Positions 1 through 6,679 of a stretch of 7,646 nt of DNA are shown here, one piece after another (the stretch's first letter is position 1; every line of letters starts with the position of its first letter). The translations under genes were made by a program, and so were the position numbers. Below the pieces are notes generated by a model that saw only the letters and a program-made list of their open reading frames with translations, made no database searches and had not been told where the DNA came from. Source of the stretch: Actinomycetota bacterium (GTDB lineage: Bacteria; Actinomycetota; Actinomycetes; S36-B12); assembly GCA_003456155.1 (NCBI GenBank), contig DMPC01000164.1:67089-74734 (forward strand), written 5' to 3'.

Positions 1-765
1 GAGTTCGCCCGCACCTACCTCGGGGTCGATCCGGTGACCGAGCTCGTGCCGGTGTTCCCCACCGCGCACTACGCCATGGGTGGCATCCCCACCGACATCG
101 ACACTCGAGTCCTGCGCGACAACGAGCACGTCATCCCGGGCCTGTTCGCTGCCGGTGAGGCCGCGTGCGTGTCCGTCCACGGGGCCAACCGGCTCGGCAC
201 CAACTCCCTGCTCGATATCAACGTCTTCGGCCGCAGGGCCGGGATCGCCGCAGCCGAGTATGCGAACAACCACGATCTCGTGGAACTGCCTGCTGACCCC
301 CAGGGGCAGACCATCGCCCTCGTCGAGCAACTGCGCTCCAGCACCGGCGGCGAGCGGGTGGCCACCCTGCGCCGCGCGATGCAGGAGACCATGGACCTCA
401 ACGCCCAGGTGTACCGGACCGAGGCCACCCTCAAGCAGGCGCTCAACGACGTGCAGGAGCTGAAGCGACGCTTCGCCAACGTGTCGATCCAGGACAAGGG
501 CGTTCGGTACAACACCGACCTCATGGAGGCCATCGAGCTGGGCTTCCTGCTCGACCTTGCCGAGCTCGTGGTTGTCGGTGCCCTCGAGCGCAAGGAGTCG
601 CGTGGCGGTCATGCCCGCGAGGACTACCCGAACCGCGATGACGTCAACTTCATGCGGCACACCATGGCCTACCGGCGATCAGAGGCAGACGGCAGCGCCT
701 CGGTGCGGCTGGACTACAAGCCCGTCAGCGTGACCCGATACCAGCCGATGGAGCGCAAGTACTGA
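1..765 (+). CDS. sdhA: Succinate dehydrogenase flavoprotein subunit, C-terminal part (gene starts before the window)
   Basis: This is the catalytic subunit of complex II, which oxidises succinate to fumarate on a covalently bound FAD and passes electrons to SdhB at the cytoplasmic membrane face. The reading frame is open from base 1, so the 5' part lies outside; 254 residues remain of a family usually near 580-650. Numbering from the first visible codon, HYAMGGIPT (23-31) carries the substrate-site histidine. FAAGEAA (49-55) and GANRLGTNSLLD (61-72) are the FAD-domain and active-site signatures, with the arginine at 64. The rest is the helical C-terminal domain, ending in the conserved SRGGHARED and RDDVNFMRHT segments. 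The stop codon overlaps the sdhB start by one base (TGATG), so the two are co-translated. The N-terminal FAD-binding fold and the histidine that carries FAD are outside the window. A fumarate reductase reading is possible, but the sdhB pairing favours SDH. Confidence 0.97.
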   Translation, partial: EFARTYLGVDPVTELVPVFPTAHYAMGGIPTDIDTRVLRDNEHVIPGLFAAGEAACVSVHGANRLGTNSLLDINVFGRRAGIAAAEYANNHDLVELPADPQGQTIALVEQLRSSTGGERVATLRRAMQETMDLNAQVYRTEATLKQALNDVQELKRRFANVSIQDKGVRYNTDLMEAIELGFLLDLAELVVVGALERKESRGGHAREDYPNRDDVNFMRHTMAYRRSEADGSASVRLDYKPVSVTRYQPMERKY

Positions 766-1508
766 TGACCGCCATTGCCGAAGCCCCCATCGCAGCCCCC
801 GTCGCCACCGACGTCACCTTCCGCGTCCGCCGGTTCCTGCCGGAGATCGACAGCGAGCCGCACTGGGAGGAGTACACGGTCGGCCTCTTCCCCACGGATC
901 GGGTGCTGACGGCGCTGGAGAAGATCAAGGGCGAGATCGACGGGACCCTGAGCTTCCGCAGGTCATGCGGGCATGGCATCTGCGGCTCGGACGCCATGCG
1001 GATCAACGGCCGCAACCGTCTGGCCTGCAAGACGCTCGTGAAGGACCTCGACATCTCCAAGCCGATCACCGTCGAGGCGATCAAGGGGCTGCCGCTCGAG
1101 AAGGACCTGATCGTCGACATGGACCCCTTCTTCGAGGCCTACCGGGCAGTGATGCCGTTCCTCATCACCGACGGACACGAGCCGAGCCGGGAGCGCCTGC
1201 AGTCGGCGGAGGACCGCGCTCGCTTTGATGACGGCACCAAGTGCATCCTCTGCGCGTGCTGCACGACATCCTGCCCCGTCTACTGGACCGATGGTCAGTA
1301 CTTCGGTCCGGCAGCGATCGTCGCGGCCAACCGGTTCATCTTCGACAGTCGCGATTCGGGTGCCGAGCAGCGCCTGGAGATCCTCAACGAGAAGGAGGGA
1401 GTGTGGCGCTGCCGCACGACCTTCAACTGCACGGATGCCTGCCCACGCGGCATCGAGGTGACCAAGGCCATCCAAGAGGTCAAGCGGGCCCTGATCTTCC
1501 GCCGCTAG
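765..1508 (+). CDS. sdhB: Succinate dehydrogenase iron-sulfur subunit
   Basis: SdhB relays electrons from the SdhA flavin through three Fe-S clusters to quinone. It is complete at 247 residues, a normal length. The N-terminal ferredoxin-like domain has C68, C73 and C88 around CGHGICGSD; D76 takes the place of the fourth cysteine, as in the E. coli protein. The C-terminal domain has CILCACCTTSCP (160-171) and the C216/C222/C226 group. By analogy with E. coli, C160, C163, C166 and C226 hold the 4Fe-4S cluster and C170, C216 and C222 hold the 3Fe-4S cluster. The ATG overlaps the sdhA stop by one base; an alanine-rich leader of about 15 residues precedes the first strand. The membrane anchor genes sdhC/sdhD are not seen and presumably lie upstream of sdhA, since the next gene is convergent. 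Confidence 0.97.
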   Translation: MTAIAEAPIAAPVATDVTFRVRRFLPEIDSEPHWEEYTVGLFPTDRVLTALEKIKGEIDGTLSFRRSCGHGICGSDAMRINGRNRLACKTLVKDLDISKPITVEAIKGLPLEKDLIVDMDPFFEAYRAVMPFLITDGHEPSRERLQSAEDRARFDDGTKCILCACCTTSCPVYWTDGQYFGPAAIVAANRFIFDSRDSGAEQRLEILNEKEGVWRCRTTFNCTDACPRGIEVTKAIQEVKRALIFRR

Positions 1509-1536
1509 TCCCTGCCTGCTGCCTGCTAGGCGGGCG
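1509..1536. terminator. Possible weak bidirectional terminator between convergent sdhB and heliorhodopsin genes
   Basis: Only 17 bases separate the two stop codons. CCTGCCT at 1511-1517 can pair with AGGCGGG at 1528-1534 (seven pairs, one G-T) around a 10-base loop, and a competing shorter stem uses GCCT at 1521-1524. There is no T-run on either side. This is a structure-only call, and it reaches into the heliorhodopsin stop codon. Confidence 0.3.
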
Positions 1537-2314
1537 GGACGAGGGTGCCGGAGAACACCTGCCAGGCCAGCAGTGACTTGGCCACGAGGCTCAGGATGAT
1601 GTAGGCCCGCTCACCTCGAAGATAGTCCGACCACTTGCCGACCGGCTTGTACTGCAGGAACTGGACGAGCGCGAAGATGTTGAAGAAGACGAACAGCGAG
1701 ATGATGATTCCGTAGACGAAGCCGGGCGTCTCGTTCGAGGAACTCGAGCCGGGGGTCATCACCCACAGGACGATGATGATCCAGGGGACTATCCCGGTCA
1801 TGCAGCCGAAGACGAAGGGGAGCCATCCCCCGGAGCCGGGAGTCTCGTACTTCTCCTGAAGCCAGCCGAAGAAGATCATGGACGCATTGACGGCGAAGAT
1901 CCCGATGAGGGCAGCGACATCGGTGATCCCAACGATCTGCGCGATGAGGACGATCATCACCGACGAGCTCAGCGAGTACTCGACCCACCTGAAGTAGTTG
2001 TGCCGCTCGGCCAGCCCCGCCGCATAACGGGGGAAGAACCACGGCGATGCGACAGCGAAGTGGAAGACGGCCGACAATGCGAAGAAGAGCGCGACGCCCA
2101 GGGCGATCGGCGTGTCGAAGAGCGTCACAGGGGCCGAGGCTGGCGTCCCGGGAGGGCCTTCCACATAGGCAGCCGTCACGGGAAGGGTGAAGTCCGTGGC
2201 CAGGAGCAGAATCAGGATCAGCTGGGTGAGGTGAGCGAATCCCGCGACGATGTTCAGCTTGCGCAGGCCGGTGATGCTGATCTTCGAGGGCGTGGTGTCC
2301 ACGGCGGTCGTCAT
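1526..2314 (-). CDS. Heliorhodopsin (seven-helix retinal protein)
   Basis: This 262-residue membrane protein belongs to the heliorhodopsins, retinal-binding photoreceptors with inverted topology (N-terminus in the cytoplasm) and a slow photocycle that do not pump ions in the best-studied cases. Helices lie near residues 16-40, 68-90, 107-129, 132-151, 164-187, 197-221 and 234-256. Helix G carries SLVAKSLLAW with K246 as the retinal lysine. Helix C carries RWVEYSLSSS with E112 as Schiff-base counterion. H28, H85, N21, Q31, N143, S242 and W251 also match functional residues of 48C12 (H23, H80, N16, Q26, N138, S237, W246; recalled numbering) at a constant offset of +5. The long A-B loop (about 41-67) fits the family's extracellular loop. 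The start is the ATG at 2314, with only a close GAGG before it. SSADH lies 98 bases upstream on the same strand and sdhB converges. No carotenoid-cleaving oxygenase is in view. The biological role of the family is unsettled; sensing or enzyme regulation has been proposed. Confidence 0.96.
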   Translation of the reverse strand: MTTAVDTTPSKISITGLRKLNIVAGFAHLTQLILILLLATDFTLPVTAAYVEGPPGTPASAPVTLFDTPIALGVALFFALSAVFHFAVASPWFFPRYAAGLAERHNYFRWVEYSLSSSVMIVLIAQIVGITDVAALIGIFAVNASMIFFGWLQEKYETPGSGGWLPFVFGCMTGIVPWIIIVLWVMTPGSSSSNETPGFVYGIIISLFVFFNIFALVQFLQYKPVGKWSDYLRGERAYIILSLVAKSLLAWQVFSGTLVPPA

Positions 2315-2395
2315 GCCTCAGTGTGGCACGACAGCGGGGCATAACGACCCAGAACGTGCGCGCGTTGCATCAGGCAGAATGCGACCCGGACGGGT

Positions 2396-2412
2396 GCGGC
2401 CGCCGGGGCCGC
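2396..2412 (-). terminator. GC hairpin just after the aldehyde dehydrogenase stop
   Basis: GCGGCC (2396-2401) and GGCCGC (2407-2412) form a perfect six-pair stem with a five-base loop, immediately downstream of the SSADH stop codon. A second short inverted repeat, ACCCG/CGGGT, follows near 2384-2395. There is no T-run, so it may attenuate rather than fully stop transcription into the heliorhodopsin gene. Confidence 0.4.
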
Positions 2413-3846
2413 CTAGAGATCGACGGCGTAGTACTGGGTCTCGAGGAACTCGTGAATCCCGGCAAAACCGCCCTCGCGCCCCAGGCCGGACTCCTTCATG
2501 CCGCCGAAGGGGGCAGCCGGGTCCGAGGCGAGCCCGCGATTCACGGCCACCATGCCCGACTCCATCCGACGCGCGATGCGGATGCCGGTGCCCGGATCCT
2601 TGGCATACACGTAGGAGATCAGGCCGTACTCGGTGTCGTTGGCCATCCGGATGCCGTCCTCCTCGCTCTCGAACGTGATGATCGGAGCCACCGGGCCGAA
2701 GATCTCATTCCTGGTCAGCGTGGATCCATGCTGCACGTCGCGGACGACGTAGGGGGCGATGAACGCTCCGAGCGAGGGAACATTCGATGCCGGCTTCGCC
2801 ACGACACCCTCGCCGATGGCCTCCTGGAGGAGTTCCACGATCTTGTCACGCTCCTTCTCCGAGACCATGGCTCCGAGGTCATTGCCCTGATCGACGCCCG
2901 GGCCCACCTTGAGGGTGGAGAACGCCTCCTCGAGCTTCGTGGCGAACTCCTCGGCCAGCGAAGCATGGACGTAGAAGCGGTTCGCGGCGGTGCACGCGGC
3001 CCCGCCGTTGCGCATCTTCGCCACCATCGCCCCGCTGATGGCAGCGTCGACGTCGGCGCCCTCGAGGACGAGGAATGGTGCGTTGCCCCCGAGCTCCATC
3101 GATGACGGCAGCACGCGCTCCGCCGTCTGCTTGAGCAGCATCTTGCCGACGAAGGTCGAGCCGGTGAATGAGAGCGTTGCCACCCGGGGGTCCATCAGGA
3201 TGGCCTCGGAGACTGCTCCCGTCTGCTTGGTCGTGATGATGTTGACGACGCCGGCCGGCGCTCCCGCTCGCTGCAGGACCTCACCGATCCACAGGGCGGT
3301 CAGTGGGGTCTCGCTCGCCGGCTTGAGCACGGCGGTGCAGCCAGCAGCCAGCGCAGGGGCCAGCTTGCGGGTCGCCATCGCCGCGGGGAAGTTCCACGGC
3401 GTGATCATGTAGGCCACACCCATGGGGCGGTGGTCGACAACGATCGTCTTGTCGCCGTTGGGCGCATAGCGGAAGTCGCCCTGCACCCGGCAGGCTTCCT
3501 CGGAGAACCAGCGGAAGAACTCGGCCGCGTAGGTCGCCTCTCCGAGGGCATCACGCCACGCCTTGCCGTTCTCCAGGGAGATGATCCGGGCGCAGGTCTC
3601 GATCTCGGCCGTCATGATCTCGAAGGCCTTGCGGAGCACCTCCGCGCGCTGCCGGGGTGGGGTCTGGGACCACGTCGCGAAGGCGTCGTGCGCAGCCGTC
3701 ACCGCATCGAGGCCGTCGGCGACCGTGGCGTTGCCGATCTCCGCGAGCACCGTGAACGTCGCAGGATCGACGACCTGGAGCCGATCCTGGGTCTGCTGCC
3801 ATGCGCCGCCGATGAGCAGGCCTGTGGGGGTGGTGACCGATGACAT
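2413..3846 (-). CDS. gabD: NAD(P)-dependent aldehyde dehydrogenase, succinate-semialdehyde dehydrogenase type
   Basis: This cytoplasmic ALDH-superfamily enzyme most likely oxidises succinate semialdehyde to succinate, the last step of GABA or 2-oxoglutarate-decarboxylase shunts. It has 477 residues, normal for the family. Visible catalytic residues are N152 in PWNFP, E251 in MELGGNAP, C285 in GGAACTA (nucleophile) and E382 in EIFGP. The GabD-like end PFGGMKESGLGREGG (447-461) is present, preceded by S441 in LASDPAAP. In the cofactor loop LKPASETP, K175 is followed three residues later by S178, the pattern by which E. coli GabD accepts NADP+ (K179/S182); NAD enzymes usually have Glu there. The start ATG at 3846 has a strong GGAGGAG five bases upstream. 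Succinate made here would feed succinate dehydrogenase, encoded nearby. No GABA aminotransferase or transporter is in the window, so the true aldehyde substrate is inferred from sequence style only. Confidence 0.88.
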   Translation of the reverse strand: MSSVTTPTGLLIGGAWQQTQDRLQVVDPATFTVLAEIGNATVADGLDAVTAAHDAFATWSQTPPRQRAEVLRKAFEIMTAEIETCARIISLENGKAWRDALGEATYAAEFFRWFSEEACRVQGDFRYAPNGDKTIVVDHRPMGVAYMITPWNFPAAMATRKLAPALAAGCTAVLKPASETPLTALWIGEVLQRAGAPAGVVNIITTKQTGAVSEAILMDPRVATLSFTGSTFVGKMLLKQTAERVLPSSMELGGNAPFLVLEGADVDAAISGAMVAKMRNGGAACTAANRFYVHASLAEEFATKLEEAFSTLKVGPGVDQGNDLGAMVSEKERDKIVELLQEAIGEGVVAKPASNVPSLGAFIAPYVVRDVQHGSTLTRNEIFGPVAPIITFESEEDGIRMANDTEYGLISYVYAKDPGTGIRIARRMESGMVAVNRGLASDPAAPFGGMKESGLGREGGFAGIHEFLETQYYAVDL

Positions 3847-3851
3847 GGCGA

Positions 3852-3858
3852 CTCCTCC
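3852..3858 (-). promoter_or_regulatory. Ribosome binding site of the SSADH gene
   Basis: GGAGGAG on the - strand lies five bases before the ATG at 3846. It is the strongest Shine-Dalgarno sequence in the window and fixes the SSADH start. Confidence 0.8.
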
Positions 3859-3892
3859 GCGTGGGCTGATTCCCCGACCCTACTCGTCGGCC

Positions 3893-3898
3893 TAGCAT
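3893..3898 (+). promoter_or_regulatory. Likely -10 element of a leaderless dac transcript
   Basis: TAGCAT matches the actinobacterial TANNNT -10 pattern and ends five bases before the GTG at 3904 and eight before the ATG at 3907. Transcription would begin at or beside the start codon. No good -35 is seen (TTCCCC at 3870-3875). The whole divergent region between SSADH and dac is only 57 bases. Confidence 0.5.
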
Positions 3899-3903
3899 GC
3901 AAG

Positions 3904-5082
3904 GTGATGCGATCACTCCCATCTGGACGCCTGCACAGACGGGCAGTCGCCATCCTGGCGATTGCCCTCGCGGCATTGCTCGCCGCGCCCCCTGCCCAAG
4001 CGGAGACAATCGGCGGAGAGCAGCTCGACTCCGTCAAGCGCAGCGTGAACCTCGGCCCCGAGGCCGACCCGCTGCCGGAGGTCTGGGCCGCCACTTGGCT
4101 TCTCGCCGACGCCGAGACGGGCGAGGTTCTCGCCCACAAGGGGGCACACGTCCAGCGCGCACCGGCAAGCACGCTGAAGACCCTGACTGCGCTCACCGTC
4201 CTGCCCCAGACGAGTCCTGACCAGACCTACGTCGCCACCCGCCGCGCGACCGACATCTACGGATCCAAGGTCGGCCTCAAGCCCGGCAAGACCTACACGA
4301 TGCACCAGCTCTGGAATGCGGTGTTCCTGCCCAGTGCCAACGACGCTGCCATCGCCGTGGCCGAGGTGAACGGAGGCGTCCGCACGACCGTCAAGCAGAT
4401 GAACGAGGTCGCGGCAGCACTCGGTGCCTTCGACACCGTGGCCAAGAACACCAACGGCCTCGATGCCCCCGGGCAGGTCTCGAGCGCCTATGACCTCGCC
4501 CTCATCGCGAGAGCCGGGCTGGCGCGTGATGACTTCGCCTCCTACGCGAGGACAGCCCGGGCCCCGTTTCCCAATCTGCGTGGCAAGGGCTCCCACACCA
4601 TCTACACGACCAACCGCATGCTCCTCAACGGATGGCCGGGCGCGATCGGAGTCAAGACGGGATTCACCAGTCAGGCCGGACGCACCTTCGTCGGGGCGGC
4701 TGAGCGGAAGGGACGAACGCTGATCGTCTCGCTCATGGGGATCAAGGAGTCCACCGAGGGCGCCGCAACCAAGCTGCTGTCGTGGGGCTTCCGCAACGCC
4801 GACCGGGTGGAGCCCGTAGGCGTTCTGGTGGCGCCGACGGACACTGATCTGGCTGTCTCATCGCGCACGGTCCCGGTCTCGCAGGATGCCCCGGTGGATG
4901 GCGTATCGGAGGACTCCCCATCACCGAAGGCCACGGCGGCGGGTGATCTCGAGACTCAGGAGAGCTCCTCGGCGTCCCTGCTGCCCGCAGGAGCGATGGG
5001 CCTCATCATCGCTGCCGCGCTGGCCGGAGGGGTTCTCCTGGTGAGGCGCGGAACCTCCCGCTCAGGTCGCCACGTCGACTGA
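3904..5082 (+). CDS. dacB: D-alanyl-D-alanine carboxypeptidase (penicillin-binding protein, peptidase S11), membrane-anchored
   Basis: This secreted serine DD-carboxypeptidase trims the terminal D-Ala from peptidoglycan stem peptides outside the membrane. A signal peptide covers residues 1-33 (RR, hydrophobic core, AQA before E34). The three penicillin-binding motifs are present: STLK at 89-92 (S89 nucleophile, K92), SAN at 144-146 and KTG at 251-253. After the catalytic domain comes a Ser/Pro/Asp-rich linker (about 318-358) and one membrane helix (361-380) followed by Arg-rich residues, so the enzyme is anchored at both ends or at the C-terminus after cleavage. Total length is 392 residues. 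Start choice is uncertain: GTG 3904 and ATG 3907 are adjacent in frame, and there is only a weak AAGG upstream. The -10-like TAGCAT just before suggests a leaderless mRNA. The last 21 bases overlap the end of the 2H phosphoesterase gene on the other strand. The symbol follows dacB1 of mycobacteria by position and domain, and is tentative. Confidence 0.93.
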   Translation: MMRSLPSGRLHRRAVAILAIALAALLAAPPAQAETIGGEQLDSVKRSVNLGPEADPLPEVWAATWLLADAETGEVLAHKGAHVQRAPASTLKTLTALTVLPQTSPDQTYVATRRATDIYGSKVGLKPGKTYTMHQLWNAVFLPSANDAAIAVAEVNGGVRTTVKQMNEVAAALGAFDTVAKNTNGLDAPGQVSSAYDLALIARAGLARDDFASYARTARAPFPNLRGKGSHTIYTTNRMLLNGWPGAIGVKTGFTSQAGRTFVGAAERKGRTLIVSLMGIKESTEGAATKLLSWGFRNADRVEPVGVLVAPTDTDLAVSSRTVPVSQDAPVDGVSEDSPSPKATAAGDLETQESSSASLLPAGAMGLIIAAALAGGVLLVRRGTSRSGRHVD

Positions 5083-5625
5083 GAGCTCCTCCGGACCGAG
5101 GACCCCGAACGGGAACTCTCGGACCAGCGTCCACTCGCCGCCCACATTCTCATGCAGGCAGATGGACGACACCGTGAACGCTGCGACGTAGTGGGCCAGA
5201 TCCTCGAAGGCACGGTCGAGTGCCTCTCCCGGGACGTCGTGGGCCAAGGTCACATGAGGGTGGTAGGGGAACCGCGCCTCCACCCCGAGATCGCCTGACC
5301 GGACCGCCGCCTCCAGTTGCTCACATGCCGAGATTCCCTCGGCCACGGCGACGAACACCACCGGCGACACCGGCCGGAAGGTGCCCGTCCCCCGCAGCAC
5401 CATCCGAAAGGAGGCTGTCCCGTCGGCGACGCACTGCAGATGCTCGATGACGGCGTCCATGACCCCGTCATCAGCCTCGATAGGCGCCAGAATCGTCACG
5501 TGCGCTGCCCAGTCATCAGCGTGGGATCCGTATCGTGCCCGTGCCGCATCGATGTCGTTCCTCACCTCCGTGGGGAGCTCGATGGTGACACCCAGCGTCC
5601 GACTGCCCCCGTGAGGCAGGCTCAC
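5062..5625 (-). CDS. 2H phosphoesterase family protein (2'-5' RNA ligase-like)
   Basis: This 187-residue cytoplasmic protein belongs to the 2H (LigT/ThpR-like) superfamily, whose members act on 2',3'-cyclic phosphate or 2'-5' linkages in RNA or small nucleotides. Both signature motifs are present: AHVTILAP with H42 and T44, and HPHVTLAH with H124 and T126, about 80 residues apart as expected for the two-lobed fold. It starts with GTG at 5625, whose GTGA overlaps the trpS stop by four bases, so translation is probably coupled to trpS. The first beta strand (LGVTIELP) begins at residue 11, which fits this start; no better in-frame start is seen. The natural substrate cannot be told from sequence. 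Pairing with a tRNA synthetase hints at RNA end processing but could be mere genomic convenience. Confidence 0.85.
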   Translation of the reverse strand: MSLPHGGSRTLGVTIELPTEVRNDIDAARARYGSHADDWAAHVTILAPIEADDGVMDAVIEHLQCVADGTASFRMVLRGTGTFRPVSPVVFVAVAEGISACEQLEAAVRSGDLGVEARFPYHPHVTLAHDVPGEALDRAFEDLAHYVAAFTVSSICLHENVGGEWTLVREFPFGVLGPEELSVDVAT

Positions 5626-6641
5626 TCCCGGTCCATCGGAACGAAGCCGACGCGCTCGTAGACCACATCCAGGGTCTGCGCTGCCGTCTCCCGGGCGCGG
5701 TGCGCGCCGATCGTCATCAGCCTGCGCAGCTCCGCCGGATCGGACATGAGCTCCTCGACCCGAGTTCGGATGGGCGCCACGGTCTCGACGACGATCTCAG
5801 CGGTCTCACCCTTGAGATCGCCATAGCCACGGCCCTCGTAGGTGCGCTCCAGCTCCGCTATGCCTCGGCCGGTCAGCGCCTGCTGGATGGCCAGCAGGTT
5901 CGAGACCCCAGGCTTGCCCTCAGGGTCGAACCGGATCTCGCGCTCAGAGTCCGTGACGGCACTCTTGATCTTCTTGGTCAGGGCCTTGTCGTCGTCGAGG
6001 AGGAAGGCGCAGCCGGCCGGCGCCGACTTGCTCATCTTCGCGGCCGGCTCCTGCAGGTCGAGGATCTTGGCCGTCTCCTTGACGATCAACGCCTGCGGAA
6101 CCGTCAGGGTGGGTCCGAACTTCGTGTTGAACCGCTGGGCGAGATCGCGGGTCAGCTCGAGGTGCTGGCGCTGGTCCTCGCCCACGGGCACGGCATCGGC
6201 CTGGTAGATGAGGATGTCCGCGGCCTGCAGGATCGGGTACGTGTACAGGCCGACCGTGACCCGATCGAGCTCGGATTTCTGGGACTTGTCCTTGAACTGG
6301 GTCATCCGCCCCGCCTCGCCGAAGCCCGTCTGGCACTCCAGCACCCAGGCCAGCTGACTGTGCTCGGGCACCTGACTCTGCACGAAGATCGTGGACTTCT
6401 CCGGGTCAAGACCGATCGCGAGCAACTGGGCGTAGGACACATAGGTCCGTCGACGAAGGAGATCCGGGTCGTGGTCGACCGTGATGGCGTGCTGGTCCAC
6501 CACGCAGTAGTAGGCATCGTGGGACTCCTGGAGACGAACCCACTCCCGCAGTGCGCCCAGGTAGTTCCCGAGATGGAAGGCGTCGGCGGTCGGCTGGATG
6601 CCTGACAGCACGCGCGGAAGTCGGGTCTGAGCTGGGGTCAT
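5622..6641 (-). CDS. trpS: Tryptophanyl-tRNA synthetase
   Basis: This class I aminoacyl-tRNA synthetase charges tRNA-Trp with tryptophan and ATP in the cytoplasm. It has 339 residues, the usual bacterial length. The HIGH-type motif is HLGN (23-26) within LSGIQPTADAFHLGNYLGAL, the ATP/tryptophan region includes PVGEDQ (152-157), and the KMSKS loop is at 202-206. I chose the ATG at 6641. The frame stays open upstream to a TTG at 6689, but the extra 16 residues lie in the hairpin region and match nothing in the family. No Shine-Dalgarno sequence precedes the ATG; instead a CACAAT -10-like box sits six bases before it, suggesting a leaderless message. The 3' end overlaps the 2H phosphoesterase start by four bases. 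Confidence 0.97.
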   Translation of the reverse strand: MTPAQTRLPRVLSGIQPTADAFHLGNYLGALREWVRLQESHDAYYCVVDQHAITVDHDPDLLRRRTYVSYAQLLAIGLDPEKSTIFVQSQVPEHSQLAWVLECQTGFGEAGRMTQFKDKSQKSELDRVTVGLYTYPILQAADILIYQADAVPVGEDQRQHLELTRDLAQRFNTKFGPTLTVPQALIVKETAKILDLQEPAAKMSKSAPAGCAFLLDDDKALTKKIKSAVTDSEREIRFDPEGKPGVSNLLAIQQALTGRGIAELERTYEGRGYGDLKGETAEIVVETVAPIRTRVEELMSDPAELRRLMTIGAHRARETAAQTLDVVYERVGFVPMDRE

Positions 6642-6647
6642 GGCGTC

Positions 6648-6653
6648 ATTGTG
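6648..6653 (-). promoter_or_regulatory. Possible -10 element for leaderless trpS
   Basis: On the - strand CACAAT (one mismatch to TANNNT) is followed by six bases and then the A of the trpS ATG, the spacing typical of leaderless actinobacterial genes. There is no Shine-Dalgarno sequence and no convincing -35. Confidence 0.35.
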
Positions 6654-6679
6654 TCGAACGCGGCTGCGGCCTGACGCAC

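Noticed and set aside
1526..2314. A proton- or chloride-pumping type 1 rhodopsin
   Set aside because: There is no DTD/DTE or NTQ-like helix C motif. Helix C has the heliorhodopsin glutamate, and the pocket residues match heliorhodopsin.
1611..2342. Second - strand frame of 243 codons overlapping the heliorhodopsin gene
   Set aside because: The translation is Arg/His/Pro-rich with no membrane segments. The other frame gives a full heliorhodopsin.
2323..3105. Open frame of 260 codons on the + strand opposite the SSADH gene
   Set aside because: It is antisense to a gene with all ALDH catalytic residues, and the composition is low-complexity Arg/Gly/His. It is a codon-bias shadow.
5700..6605. 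Long open frame of 301 codons on the + strand
   Set aside because: It is fully antisense to trpS, which has clear HLGN and KMSKS motifs. The translation is Leu/Arg/Asp-rich with no recognisable domain, typical of antisense frames in GC-rich genes.
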